From contig NZ_PTXL01000017.1 in assembly GCF_004343775.1 (NCBI RefSeq), positions 1 through 63,051 on the forward strand: a DNA stretch of 63,051 bases, read 5' to 3'. The notes below the pieces were generated by a model that did no database searches, had not been told where the DNA came from, and worked only from the letters and a program-made list of their open reading frames with translations. This DNA is from Burkholderia sp. SRS-46 (GTDB taxonomy: Bacteria; Pseudomonadota; Gammaproteobacteria; Burkholderiales; Burkholderiaceae). Every line of letters begins with the position of its first letter. Position 1 is the first letter of the stretch. Of this stretch, positions 32,350 to 41,484 are shown one piece after another. The translations under genes were made by a program, and so were the position numbers.

Positions 32350-34308
32350 TCAACGATCCGGTTTGCGTGGCGCGTCGTAGGTCATGAAGTCGTGCACGTC
32401 GGCGGTCGTATCGCCGTTTTCACCGGCGGCGCCCTGCTTCGGTTCCGCGCGTCGCGCCCGCGCCTCGCCGGGCGGTGCGATGAGTTCCTGCAGCGCGTCG
32501 TGTTCGAGCACTTCGCATTCGAGCAGGCGCTGCGCGATCCGTTCGAGCGCGTCGCGATGCTCGGCGAGCGTCGCGGCCACCCGCGCATGCGCATCGGCGA
32601 GCAGCGCGCGCACCTCGTCGTCGATCAGCTTCGCGGTGTACTCGCTGCAGCGCCCTTCGCCGCCGTGCCATGCGCCGGGCATGCCCGCGCGCTGCGCGCC
32701 TTCGTCGAAGGTCGCGAGGCCGACGCTCTCGCTCATCCCGTATTGCGTGACCATGTGGCGCACCATCGCGGTCGCGCGTTCGAGATCGTTCTGCGCGCCG
32801 GTCGACACGTCGCCGAACACCAGCTCCTCGGCCACCCGCCCGCCGAGCAGCGCATCGAGCCGGTCGAGCAGCTCGCTCTTGCGCAGTACGTAGCGATCTT
32901 CCGTCGGCACCTGCTGCGTGAAGCCGAGCGCCGCGACGCCGCGCGGAATGATCGACACCTTCTTCACCGGGTCGCAATGCTTGCGGCATTGCGCGACGAG
33001 CGCATGCCCGGATTCGTGATACGCGATCGTCACCTTCTCCTGCTCGTTCATCACGCGGCTCTTGCGCTCCATGCCCGTCATCGCGCGGTCGATCGCCTCG
33101 TCGAAGTCGGCCATCTCGATCGCCGGCTTGCCGAGTTCGGCCGCGTGCAGCGCGGCTTCGTTGACGATGTTCGCGAGATCCGCGCCGACGAAACCCGGCG
33201 TGCGCGACGCCAGCTCGGTGAGATCGACACCCGCCGCGAGCTTCACCCGCTTCACGTGCACGCCGAGAATCTGCTTGCGGCCGATCAGGTCGGGCCGGTC
33301 GATCGCGATGTGGCGGTCGAAGCGGCCCGGGCGCAGCAGCGCGGGATCGAGGATCTCGGGCCGGTTGGTCGCGGCCATGATGATCACGCCGGAATTGGCC
33401 TGGAAGCCGTCCATCTCGACGAGCATCTGGTTGAGGGTCTGCTCGCGCTCGTCGTTGCCCGACATCACGCCGGCGCCGCGCACCTTGCCGAGCGCATCGA
33501 GCTCGTCGACGAACACGATGCACGGCGCCTTCTGCTGCGCCTGCTCGAACAGGTCGCGCACGCGCGCGGCGCCGACGCCGACGAACATCTCGACGAACGC
33601 CGAGCCGCTGATCGAGAAGAACGGCACGGCCGCCTCGCCGGCCACCGCGCGCGCGAGCAGCGTCTTGCCGGTGCCCGGCGCGCCGACGATCAGCACGCCC
33701 TTCGGGATCTTGCCGCCGAGCCGGCTGTAGCGCTCCGGGTTGCGCAGGAACGCGACGAGCTGCTGCAGCTCGGCCTTCGCCTCGTCGATGCCGGCGATGT
33801 CGTCGAACGTGATGCCGGTCGCCTGCTGCACGTACACGCGCGCCTGGCTCTTGCCCATCCCGCTGAAATCCTGCAGCCCGCCCCGCCGGCGCAGCATCAT
33901 GTTCCAGATGAAGATGAACCCGATCAGCGGCAGCACCCACGACGCGAGCGCGGCAAGCCAGGTCGCGTCCGGCGTGCCGTGATAGCGGATGCCGGCGGCG
34001 GTGAGCGTGTCGATCAGGTGCTCGTCGGTGACGCGGTTGGTCGTGAAGCGCCACGGCGTGCCGGACTCCTTCACGACGGCCGCCTCGGACGCCGGCAGCA
34101 GCGTGCCCGCTTCGGGCATCCGCAGCGTGCCCGAGATCGACGACGGGCCGATCTCGAGATCGTCGACGAGCCTGGCCGTGACCAGCCGATGGAAATCGCT
34201 GTAGGCGATCTGGGTCGACGCCGGATGCAGCATCAGCAGTTGCACCGCGAACAGCGCGATGAAACCGATCGCGATCAGCACGCCGGGGTAGTCGAACTTC
34301 TTGTCCAT
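32350..34308 (-). CDS. ftsH: ATP-dependent zinc metalloprotease FtsH (accessory paralog)
   Basis: A 652-residue membrane-bound AAA+ protease. TM1 about residues 10-27, a periplasmic part, TM2 about 117-137, then AAA with Walker A GAPGTGKT, Walker B IVFVDELDALG, the pore motif FVGVGAARVRDLF and the second region of homology ending PGRFDRHI, and a protease domain with HESGH (431-435). All catalytic elements are intact. It differs from typical housekeeping FtsH (often next to rlmE/folP, which are absent here) and sits in a stress-type neighbourhood, so it is likely an extra copy for specific conditions. The BCAM0308-type gene precedes it by 36 bp and is probably in its operon. Confidence 0.93.
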   Translation of the reverse strand: MDKKFDYPGVLIAIGFIALFAVQLLMLHPASTQIAYSDFHRLVTARLVDDLEIGPSSISGTLRMPEAGTLLPASEAAVVKESGTPWRFTTNRVTDEHLIDTLTAAGIRYHGTPDATWLAALASWVLPLIGFIFIWNMMLRRRGGLQDFSGMGKSQARVYVQQATGITFDDIAGIDEAKAELQQLVAFLRNPERYSRLGGKIPKGVLIVGAPGTGKTLLARAVAGEAAVPFFSISGSAFVEMFVGVGAARVRDLFEQAQQKAPCIVFVDELDALGKVRGAGVMSGNDEREQTLNQMLVEMDGFQANSGVIIMAATNRPEILDPALLRPGRFDRHIAIDRPDLIGRKQILGVHVKRVKLAAGVDLTELASRTPGFVGADLANIVNEAALHAAELGKPAIEMADFDEAIDRAMTGMERKSRVMNEQEKVTIAYHESGHALVAQCRKHCDPVKKVSIIPRGVAALGFTQQVPTEDRYVLRKSELLDRLDALLGGRVAEELVFGDVSTGAQNDLERATAMVRHMVTQYGMSESVGLATFDEGAQRAGMPGAWHGGEGRCSEYTAKLIDDEVRALLADAHARVAATLAEHRDALERIAQRLLECEVLEHDALQELIAPPGEARARRAEPKQGAAGENGDTTADVHDFMTYDAPRKPDR

Positions 34309-34344
34309 GGCATCGGGCCGGCCGCTCGAGCGCGGCAGGGTTCG

Positions 34345-34854
34345 CTATGCGTCCGCGCGCTGCCATTCGGCGCGCAGCATGCCTTCGCCGTCCGGATAGT
34401 GCAGCGTCAGCTTGCCGTGGTGCGCGCGCACCATCGCCTTGCCAAGACGCCGCAGCAGGTGCACGCCGGTCGTGCGGACCGTCATCGCCGCGTCGCCGTC
34501 GTCGATTTCCATGATGCGCTCGAGCGGGTGCTCGCGGGTTTCGTCATCCGCCTGATGATTGAGCAGCGCGAGGATGTCCGCGCGGCGGCGCGCCAGGTAC
34601 GCACCGCTCAGGATCAGTTCGCCGGCCGGCGCATGATCCTCGGTGCGCTTGCAGGCCGGGCACTGCTGCGCTTTCGCGTCGTCGGACGCCGCATGCCAGG
34701 TCCAGCGGCCGTCGTCATAGGATGCGCCGCAGGTAGTGCAGCGGGTCGCGGTCTTGAGCCGCTTCGGCGCGTGATAGCTGTCGTCGGTATGCGCGGGCGG
34801 CTGCTGGTCGCGCCGCATCGCCGACTGCACGGGAGTGGAGTTCGAGTGGTTCAT
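34345..34854 (-). CDS. BCAM0308-type zinc-ribbon protein
   Basis: A 169-residue cytoplasmic protein. Two CXXC pairs (RCTTCGASYDDGRW and QQCPACKRTEDH) form an N-terminal zinc ribbon, followed by an ILALLNH..E..HPLERIMEI and TTGVHLLRRLGKAMVRAHHGKL region. This matches the family named after Burkholderia cenocepacia BCAM0308, of unknown function; the fold hints at nucleic-acid or protein binding. It is upstream of and co-directional with ftsH (36 bp). I recall BCAM0308 lying in the low-oxygen-activated locus of B. cenocepacia; that memory, plus the Fnr-like box at 26647, suggests a related regulon. Confidence 0.78.
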   Translation of the reverse strand: MNHSNSTPVQSAMRRDQQPPAHTDDSYHAPKRLKTATRCTTCGASYDDGRWTWHAASDDAKAQQCPACKRTEDHAPAGELILSGAYLARRRADILALLNHQADDETREHPLERIMEIDDGDAAMTVRTTGVHLLRRLGKAMVRAHHGKLTLHYPDGEGMLRAEWQRADA

Positions 34855-35240
34855 CGTCGCCTCGTTTCGTCAAAGGAATGGGCGCTGGCGCATTCGCACG
34901 GCGACGCACCGGCCGGCGGTGGCGCGCGCCCTTGACCGACTCATTCCGCGCCGCATGCCGCGGCCTGTCCGTGCGGCCGATTCGGCATGCCGGGTGGCGG
35001 CGGCCGGCAGCTTCACCGGCGCGCGCGTGCATGCGGCTCGTAAATCCAGTCTAGTTCGCCCCTGCGCGTCGCGCGACCGGGGCGATTTGTCTGGACAGAC
35101 CTTTCAACCCTTACCCGCGTCGCGTTATAGTCGCGTTCGTGACATTTATGTGACAAAACGGTGCCGGCGCGAGGTGCGATTCGCGCGCGCGCCACCGATC
35201 GAACGACAATATCCACCTGCCTATCCGAGGAGCACACGAC
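34855..35240. other. Divergent intergenic region, BCAM0308-type gene / acid phosphatase
   Basis: No gene supported. It must carry promoters in both directions. AT-richer core 35100-35160 holds a TATAGT/TATAAC-type -10 candidate (35126-35131) and the 11-bp-period repeat at 35139-35155. Confidence 0.45.
35139..35155 (-). promoter_or_regulatory. Pho-box-like direct repeat
   Basis: GTGACA occurs at 35139-35144 and 35150-35155, an 11-bp period; on the minus strand this reads TGTCAC-ATAAA-TGTCAC, close to the PhoB consensus CTGTCAT-AWAW-CTGTCA. A TATAAC -10 candidate follows on the minus strand. The orientation points away from the phosphatase, which weakens but does not exclude a role in its control. 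Confidence 0.45.
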
Positions 35241-36911
35241 GTGAACGACACCCCCGACCGGCCCGACGACCTTCCCGAAGACCCCGACCGCCGCCGCGTA
35301 CTCGGCGGCATCGCCGCGTTCGGCGCGAGCGTCGCGCTCGCCGGCTGCGAGACGCAGCCGCTGGCCGGCGCCGCGCCGCGTTCCGCCGCCGACCTGCGGC
35401 TCGACGATGCGCTGCGCCACCACGTGCGCAACATCGTGGTGATCTACGCGGAGAACCGCAGCTTCGCGAACCTGTATGGCGATTTCCCCGGCGTGCAAAC
35501 CCCGCTGAGCGCGGTGCCGCACGAGCACGCGCGGCAGCTCGACCGCGACGGCAAGACGCCGCTGCGCGAACTGCCGAAGATCTGGGGCGGCCTCGTGCCG
35601 CAGGCGCAGGAGATCGACGGCAAGCGCTACATGATCGGCGAGCGCGACATCACGCAACTGCCGAACGCGCCGTTCCTGATCCGCGACGCGCAGGGCAAGC
35701 CGCTGCCGAACAACGTGATCACGCGCGACCTGTGGCACCGCTTCTACCAGAACCAGATGCAGATCAACGCGGGCCGCAACGACCAGTTCGCCGCGTGGGC
35801 CGATTCCGGCGGCCTCGTGATGGGCCACTACCGCAATTCCGCCGACACGCTGCGGCTGTGGAACCTCGCGCGGCAATACACGCTGTGCGACAACTTCTTC
35901 ATGGCGGCCTTCGGCGGCTCGTGGCTCAACCACATGTACCTGATTTCCGCGCAGGCGCCGCTGTATCCGGATGCGCACAAGCACCCGCAGGCGAAGAAGC
36001 TGCTGTCGGTGGTCGAAGGCGACGACCCGACCGGCACGCGCCTGAAGCTGGCGGCCGATTCGCCGGCGTCCGCGCTCGACGGCCCGCCGAAGTTCGCGGG
36101 CGACGGCCCGCTGACGCCGGACGGCTACGGGGTGAACACGATGGCGCCGCCGTACCAGCCGAGCTACGTGCCGCCGCCCGACGGCGGCAACCCCGCGTAC
36201 GCGGACCCGGCCGACCACCGCGTGCTGCCGCCGCAGGGCTACGCGACGATCGGCGACCGCCTGTCGGACAAGGGCGTCGACTGGGCGTGGTACAGCGGTG
36301 CGTGGCAATACGCGCTCGAGCATCGCGACACCGGCCAGGTGCCCGACTTCCAGTACCACCACCAGCCGTTCAACTACTTCGTCAAGTACGCGCCGGGCAC
36401 CGACGCGCGCCGCCACCACCTGCGCGACGCGGGGCTCGGCGACGAGCCGTCGACCAACCGCCTGCTCGCCGACATCGACGCGGGCCGCCTGCCCGCCGTC
36501 ACGTTCTACAAGCCGCAGGGCAACCTGAACATGCATGCGGGCTATGCGGACATCGCGTCGGGCGACCGCCACATCGCGACCGTGATCGAGCATATCCAGC
36601 GCGGGCCGCAGTGGGCGAACACCGTGATCATCATGACGCACGACGAGAACGGCGGCTGGTGGGATCCGGTCGCGCCGCCGCTCGGCGACCGCTGGGGCCC
36701 CGGCTCGCGGATTCCGGCGCTGGTGATCGCGCCGTTCGCGAAGAAGGGTTACGTCGACCACACGCTGTACGACACCAACTCGATCCTGCGCTTCATCAGC
36801 CGCGTGCACGGGCTCGTGCCGCTCGACGGCGTGGCGTCGCGCAACCAGGCGTTCGCCGCGCGCGGCCAGACGCCGCCGGGGGATCTGACGAACGCGCTCG
36901 ACATCGGTTGA
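35241..36911 (+). CDS. acpA: AcpA-type acid phosphatase / phosphoesterase, exported
   Basis: A 556-residue member of the phospholipase C/AcpA phosphoesterase family. The N-terminus has a twin-arginine-type RRRVLGGIAAFGASVALAGC, which also ends in a lipobox-like LAGC, so it may be a Tat-exported lipoprotein. Metal-site motifs: IYAENRSFANLYG (N-terminal ENRSFD-type nucleophile region), then MTHDENGGWWDPVAPP near residue 460 with the second metal ligands. AcpA of Francisella has broad acid phosphatase and respiratory-burst-inhibiting activity; the function here is by family. It stands alone with a strong terminator after it and a Pho-box-like repeat before it. Confidence 0.87.
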   Translation: MNDTPDRPDDLPEDPDRRRVLGGIAAFGASVALAGCETQPLAGAAPRSAADLRLDDALRHHVRNIVVIYAENRSFANLYGDFPGVQTPLSAVPHEHARQLDRDGKTPLRELPKIWGGLVPQAQEIDGKRYMIGERDITQLPNAPFLIRDAQGKPLPNNVITRDLWHRFYQNQMQINAGRNDQFAAWADSGGLVMGHYRNSADTLRLWNLARQYTLCDNFFMAAFGGSWLNHMYLISAQAPLYPDAHKHPQAKKLLSVVEGDDPTGTRLKLAADSPASALDGPPKFAGDGPLTPDGYGVNTMAPPYQPSYVPPPDGGNPAYADPADHRVLPPQGYATIGDRLSDKGVDWAWYSGAWQYALEHRDTGQVPDFQYHHQPFNYFVKYAPGTDARRHHLRDAGLGDEPSTNRLLADIDAGRLPAVTFYKPQGNLNMHAGYADIASGDRHIATVIEHIQRGPQWANTVIIMTHDENGGWWDPVAPPLGDRWGPGSRIPALVIAPFAKKGYVDHTLYDTNSILRFISRVHGLVPLDGVASRNQAFAARGQTPPGDLTNALDIG

Positions 36912-36941
36912 GATCGGTGATCGGTTGAGGCGCAAGCGGAG

Positions 36942-36975
36942 CGACGGCGAACCGGGGGTTCGCCGTCGTTTTTTT
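36942..36975 (+). terminator. Rho-independent terminator of the acid phosphatase gene
   Basis: A perfect 12-bp stem (36942-36953 with 36957-36968), a 3-nt GGG loop and seven T's. A textbook intrinsic terminator 31 bp past the stop. Read leftwards there is no T-run, so it serves only the phosphatase gene, not the convergent flavoprotein gene. Confidence 0.9.
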
Positions 36976-36998
36976 CAGGTCGTGGTTTTGCGCGCGTC

Positions 36999-38495
36999 CT
37001 ACGCCGCATCCTGCAACGCGTCGCGCGCCACGCGCGCCGCGTGACGCCCCGCCTGCCGGCCGAAGAACGTCGCGTCCGCGAGCGACAGCCCCGAGCTGTA
37101 CCCCGCGCCCCAGCGCGGCAATCCGCAGGTCGTGCGGCCGGCCGCGTAAAGCCCCGGCACCGGCGCGCGCGCGGCATCGACGACCTGCCCGGTCGGCAGC
37201 GTATCGAGCCCGCCGAGCGTGAAATGCGGATAGAACGCGTAGTCGATCCGGCAATCCAGCGCGACGAACGGCGGCTCGTTCAGCGGCTTCAGCCATTTCG
37301 CGGCCTTGTGGAACAGCGGATCGACGCCTTGCGCCGCGTAGCGGTTGTAGGTATCGACGGTCGCGGTCAGCGTGCCGGCCGGCAATTGCAGATCGCGCTC
37401 GACCTCCTCCCAGGTTTCGCCCGCCGCCGCGATGCCGATCCGCGCGATCGCGGGCGGCGCCTCGTAGCTCGCCTGGTCGACCAGCAGGTAGATCCGGTCG
37501 TCGGCCTGCTGGAACGCGTGGTGGCCCGTGCGGCCGTGATAGCCGTCCTCGTTGATGAAGCGCTGGCCGCGCGCATTCACGAAGATCCCCTTGATCAGCG
37601 CTTCCGGCGCATAGAACGGCAGGCTGACGAACGCCTGGTCCATATGGATCGCCGCGCCGCCCGCGCTCACGCCCAGCAGGATGCCCGCGCCGTCGTCGCC
37701 GGGGCTGCCGATCGGCTCGGCCGAGCGCAGCAGTTGCGGCGCATGCCGGCGCACCATGTCGCGGTTCATCGCGAAGCCGCCCGCGCACAGGATCACCGCG
37801 CGGCGCGCGCGCACGAACGCGGTCTCGCCGTAGGCGCGCAGCACCGCGCCGCACACGGCGCCGGCGTCGTCGACGATCAGCGCGAGCGCGCGCGTGTCGT
37901 AGCGCGTCGCGACGCCGAGCGCCGCGACGCGTTCGGCCAGCACCCGCATCAGCATCTGCCCGCCGCCCCAGCCCGGCCATTGCGGCGTGTGGCCGCGCGG
38001 GCACGGCTTCGCGGCCTCGCTGAACGGCCAGGCCTCCTCGCTGCCCGACCAGATCAGGCAGTCGTCGGTTTCGGGTTCGACGATCCGCTCGGCGATGAAG
38101 GTGTTCTTGTACGTGAGCCCCTGCGCGACGAGCCAGTCGTGGTGCGCGAGGCTCTCGTTCGCGTAGAGCCGCACCTTCGCTTCGTCGGCGTCGCGGCCGC
38201 CCGCGAGCATCAGGTAGCGGTACAGGTCGTCGGTCTCGTCGCGAAAACCCGCCTGCCGCTGCGCCGGCGTGCCGCCGCTGCCGCCGAGGTAGATCTCGCC
38301 GCCCGACAGCGCGCTCGTGCCGCCGTAGCTCGACGCGCGCTCGACGATCAGCGTGTCCGCGCCGGCGCTCGCGGCTTCGATCGCCGCGCAGGCGCCGGCC
38401 GCGCCGAAGCCGACGATCACGACGTCGTGCTCGGCGTCCCAGCGGCGGACGTCGCGAAGGTTCAGGGGGCGGGTCAGGGCGTAGTCGGATGGCAT
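36999..38495 (-). CDS. FAD-dependent oxidoreductase, ketosteroid dehydrogenase / fumarate reductase type
   Basis: A 498-residue flavoprotein. The Rossmann dinucleotide motif VIVGFGAAGACAAIEAA (GXGXXG at residues 29-34) starts near the N-terminus, with ERASSYGGTSALSGG next, and the C-terminal FAD segment GLYAAGRTTCGL..WGAGYSSGLSLADATFFGRQAG is typical of KstD and flavocytochrome-c-like enzymes. These introduce or remove C=C bonds next to a carbonyl. No signal peptide. It ends the leftward unit that begins with a small secreted protein; the divergent unit opposite starts with an NTF2-like protein and SDRs, so it likely acts on the same cyclic ketone-type substrate (inference). Confidence 0.88.
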   Translation of the reverse strand: MPSDYALTRPLNLRDVRRWDAEHDVVIVGFGAAGACAAIEAASAGADTLIVERASSYGGTSALSGGEIYLGGSGGTPAQRQAGFRDETDDLYRYLMLAGGRDADEAKVRLYANESLAHHDWLVAQGLTYKNTFIAERIVEPETDDCLIWSGSEEAWPFSEAAKPCPRGHTPQWPGWGGGQMLMRVLAERVAALGVATRYDTRALALIVDDAGAVCGAVLRAYGETAFVRARRAVILCAGGFAMNRDMVRRHAPQLLRSAEPIGSPGDDGAGILLGVSAGGAAIHMDQAFVSLPFYAPEALIKGIFVNARGQRFINEDGYHGRTGHHAFQQADDRIYLLVDQASYEAPPAIARIGIAAAGETWEEVERDLQLPAGTLTATVDTYNRYAAQGVDPLFHKAAKWLKPLNEPPFVALDCRIDYAFYPHFTLGGLDTLPTGQVVDAARAPVPGLYAAGRTTCGLPRWGAGYSSGLSLADATFFGRQAGRHAARVARDALQDAA

Positions 38496-38710
38496 GGAGG
38501 GAAGAGTCTGCGTGAACGGAGTCGACGGGGAATGGGACCGGGAGTGAAAGCAAGGCTGGCGTGACGCCGGGCGCGGGAGGTCCGGTGCCCGGCGGATCGC
38601 ATGGCGTGCCGCCCGCTGGAAAGCGCACGCGGCGTGACGGCGATGCGACGGCGCTGGCAGCGCGCCGCCGCGCGCATCGCCCGCGCCGCGAGCCGCGACG
38701 CGCCGGCGCG

Positions 38711-38920
38711 CTACATGCCGCGCAGCGCGGCGAAACCGAAGTGCGCCGGGTCGATCGGCACGCAGCCGCTCGGCAGCCCGTTCGCATCGACCGAGCGGCA
38801 TTGCAGCGTGCCGGACGCGTACGCCGGCGGCGCCACCGGATCGGCTGCGTAACGCGCCATCGCGAAGGCCGCGAGCGTGCCCGCCGCGAGTACGCCCAGC
38901 TTGCGATTCGTCAGTCTCAT
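38711..38920 (-). CDS. Small exported protein of unknown function
   Basis: A 69-residue protein. A probable Sec signal spans residues 1-~24 (MRLTNRKLGVLAAGTLAAFA), leaving a ~45-residue mature part with two cysteines (LQCRSV and SGCVPI) that may form a disulfide. GGAGGGG a few bases before the ATG supports translation. It precedes the flavoprotein gene by 215 bp in the same direction, on the far side of a promoter region shared with the SDR operon. I do not recognise a family. Confidence 0.6.
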   Translation of the reverse strand: MRLTNRKLGVLAAGTLAAFAMARYAADPVAPPAYASGTLQCRSVDANGLPSGCVPIDPAHFGFAALRGM

Positions 38921-39361
38921 GATCGTCCCCTCCAGATGCGCCGCTCGTGCGGTCGGTGTCCGGTGCGGCAGGAAGCGCGCCGGATGACTGCACGGTAGCG
39001 ACGCGCCGGGCGCGGGCCATCGTCCATTTCGACTAGGGGCAAACGCGAAGCGGCCATGGCCGCGCGTGACGCGGCGCAGCATCGCCGACGGCAGGCGCGC
39101 GGCCCCGGCGCATGAGCGTCGCGCAGCGCCTTGACGTGGCTCCCCGTGCGCCGCGCCCTCGCCTCCCACGCCATTGCTGCGCCGCACGAACGCACGGTCG
39201 CGTGCGCGCGCGGGCCGACGCCCGGTGTTTTCCCCGATCCGCAACCTGCTCCGTATGGGTGATGAACCCCGTCCGGATGGATGCGAACCTCCGCATCGCA
39301 TTGCCGCCGCGCCCGCGTCGCGGCGCGGCCGACCTTCTCCGTCCTTTTACGGGAGCACGGC
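38921..39361. other. Divergent promoter region of the SDR/NTF2 and flavoprotein units
   Basis: No gene supported. It separates two divergent units. The sequence GACTAGGGGC at about 39034-39043 (CCCCTAGTC on the other strand) shares the CCCCTA core with the tandem repeat at 58204-58247, a possible common regulator site, though the match is short. Confidence 0.35.
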
Positions 39362-39778
39362 ATGACCGATTCGAATCCCCGCCACGCGCTGTACGAGCTT
39401 GCGTGCCGCTACGCGCAGGCCGTCGACCGGCGCGACTGGCGGCAGCTTTGCGCGCTCTTCACCGCCGATGCGCGCCTTGCGGGCCCCGGCTTCGCGTTCG
39501 ACGATCGCGACGCGATCGTCGCCGGCATGGGCGCGATCGCGCGCTACGAGACGACCCAGCATCACGTGCACAACCAGCTCGTCACGCTCGACGGCGGCGA
39601 AGCGGCGGTCGAAACCTACGGCGTCGCGTGCCACGTGTACGTGCGCGACGGCGTGAAGCGCAAGCTCGACTGGGGGCTGCGTTATCACGATCGCTGCGTG
39701 TTCGATGGCGCCGCATGGCGATTCGCCGCGCGCACGCTGCACGTCGACTGGGCGCAGGACTTGCCGCTGGAGGGCTGA
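39362..39778 (+). CDS. NTF2-like (SnoaL/ketosteroid-isomerase fold) protein
   Basis: A 138-residue alpha+beta-barrel protein starting LYELACRYAQAVDRRDWRQLCALFTADARL, the usual opening of SnoaL_4-type proteins, with W/F-rich C-terminal strands. Such proteins isomerise, hydrate or dehydrate ketones, or just bind ligands. It heads a rightward operon with three SDRs and an epimerase (gap to the first SDR only 3 bp). Two further NTF2-fold genes of the same region (48389 and 49085) are paralogous in layout. An ATG at 39362 was chosen for the conserved N-terminus. Confidence 0.8.
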   Translation: MTDSNPRHALYELACRYAQAVDRRDWRQLCALFTADARLAGPGFAFDDRDAIVAGMGAIARYETTQHHVHNQLVTLDGGEAAVETYGVACHVYVRDGVKRKLDWGLRYHDRCVFDGAAWRFAARTLHVDWAQDLPLEG

Positions 39779-39781
39779 CCG

Positions 39782-40639
39782 ATGCGTACCTCGCTTCCTC
39801 TCGACGGCAAGACCGCGCTGGTGACGGGCGGCTCCGCGGGCATCGGCGCGGCCAGCGCACGCGCGCTGCTCGCCGACGGCGCGGCCGTGGTGCTGATGGG
39901 CCGCCGCCGCGACGCGCTCGAACGCGCGCAGCGGCAGCTGAGCGACGCGGTGCCGGGCGGCCGCGTCGCGATCCACGCGGGCGACGCGGGCGTCGAAGCC
40001 GATCTGCAGGGCGCGCTGTCGCTTGCGTGGTCGCTGAACCGGCGGCTCGACATCGTCGTGCCGGCGGTCGGCGGCGCCGCGTTCCGGCCGCTGCTGATGC
40101 ACGACGCCGACAGCTTCCGCGCGGAGCTCGACCTGAACGTGACCAGCGCATTCCTCGCGATCCGTCATGCGGCGCCGCTGCTCGCGGCGAGCGGCGGCGG
40201 CTCGGTCGTCTGCATTTCGTCGACGGCCGCGACGATCAATTTCCGCTGGCTGTCCGGCTACTGCACCGCGAAGGCCGGGCTCGAAGCGCTGGTGCGCGGG
40301 GCGGCCGAGGAACTGGCCGGCGCGCGCATCCGCGTGAACGCGGTGCGCCCCGGCCTCACGCGTTCGGAAGCCACCGGGCCGATGTTCGACAACCGCGCGC
40401 TCGTCGACGGCTTCCTCGACCAGATCCCGCTCGGCACGCTCGGCGAGCCGGACTTCATCGCGCACGCGGTGCGCTATCTCGCCGGCCCCGAATCGGGCTG
40501 GGTGACGGGCCAGAGCTTCGCGGTCGACGGAGGCCACGAGCTGCGCGCGAACCCGCGCGTCGACGACACGATCGCGCAGCTCTACGGCGCCGCCGCGCTC
40601 GACGCGGTGAAGGCCGGCCGCGCGCCGGGCGACGCGTGA
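39782..40639 (+). CDS. Short-chain dehydrogenase/reductase
   Basis: A 285-residue classical SDR. NAD(P) site TGGSAGIGAAS (from about residue 15), catalytic Ser in CISSTAATINF and the YCTAK catalytic Tyr/Lys. Its length is slightly above normal because of a C-terminal tail after GGHELR. Substrate unknown, but the stop of the NTF2 gene is 3 bp upstream, so the two are co-translated. Likely alcohol/ketone interconversion in the same pathway as the neighbours. Confidence 0.88.
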   Translation: MRTSLPLDGKTALVTGGSAGIGAASARALLADGAAVVLMGRRRDALERAQRQLSDAVPGGRVAIHAGDAGVEADLQGALSLAWSLNRRLDIVVPAVGGAAFRPLLMHDADSFRAELDLNVTSAFLAIRHAAPLLAASGGGSVVCISSTAATINFRWLSGYCTAKAGLEALVRGAAEELAGARIRVNAVRPGLTRSEATGPMFDNRALVDGFLDQIPLGTLGEPDFIAHAVRYLAGPESGWVTGQSFAVDGGHELRANPRVDDTIAQLYGAAALDAVKAGRAPGDA

Positions 40640-40688
40640 GCGGCGCATTCATCACACGAACCGGAACAGGAACAGGAAGCCAACCACC

Positions 40689-41447
40689 ATGAATCGAGTT
40701 GCAAACAAGGTCGCGCTGATCACCGGCGCGGCGAGCGGCGTCGGCCGCGCGGACGCGCTGCTGCTGGCCGCCGAAGGCGCGCGCGTGGTGCTCACCGACG
40801 TCAACGAGGAAGCCGGCCACGCGCTCGCGCGCGAGATCGGCGACGCGGCGCTGTTCGTGCGCCACGACATCGCCGACGAGGACGGCTGGCGGCATGCGAT
40901 CGCGGCGACGCTGTCGCGCTTCGGCCAGCTCGACGTGCTCGTCAACAACGCGGCGATCTGCCCGGTCGGCACGATCGAGGAAACCAGCCTCGACACGTGG
41001 CGGCGCGTGATGCGCACCAATGCCGACGGCTATTTCCTCGGCTGCAAGTACGGCGTCGACGCGATGAAGCACAACGCGACGCAGGGCTCGATCGTGATGA
41101 TGTCGTCGGTGGCCGCGCTCGGCGGCCTGCCGATGATGTGCGCGTACACCGGTTCGAAAGGCGCGGTGACCGCGCTGATGCGCAGCGTCGCGATGCACTG
41201 CAAGCGCAGCGGCTACCGGATCCGCTGCAACTCGATCCACCCGGACGGCATCTGGACGCCAATGACGCAGGCGCTCGTGCCCGATCTCGATCCGGCGACG
41301 CTCGGCATCGGCAGCGACCCGATGGCGCGGATGTGCGATCCGCAGGACGTCGCGAATCTCGTGCTGTTCCTCGCGTCGGACGAATCGCGCTTCGTGAACG
41401 GCGCGGAACTGCGGATCGACAACGCGCAACTGATCGCGTCGCTGTGA
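40689..41447 (+). CDS. Short-chain dehydrogenase/reductase
   Basis: A 252-residue classical SDR resembling 3-alpha(or 20-beta)-hydroxysteroid dehydrogenase-type enzymes. Cofactor motif TGAASGVGRA, LVNNAA, Ser in MMSSVAALGG and YTGSK catalytic pair. The ATG at 40689 follows an AGGAAG ribosome binding site. Third gene of the operon starting at 39362. Confidence 0.88.
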   Translation: MNRVANKVALITGAASGVGRADALLLAAEGARVVLTDVNEEAGHALAREIGDAALFVRHDIADEDGWRHAIAATLSRFGQLDVLVNNAAICPVGTIEETSLDTWRRVMRTNADGYFLGCKYGVDAMKHNATQGSIVMMSSVAALGGLPMMCAYTGSKGAVTALMRSVAMHCKRSGYRIRCNSIHPDGIWTPMTQALVPDLDPATLGIGSDPMARMCDPQDVANLVLFLASDESRFVNGAELRIDNAQLIASL

Positions 41448-41484
41448 AGCGGCGCGGCGGCTTTTCCCGAAAAGGAGTGCATCG

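Noticed and set aside
30203..32353. 716-codon frame giving the Cry-like protein a long N-terminus
   Set aside because: The first 226 codons overlap the OsmC gene in another frame; the signal peptide and ribosome binding site place the start at 31675.
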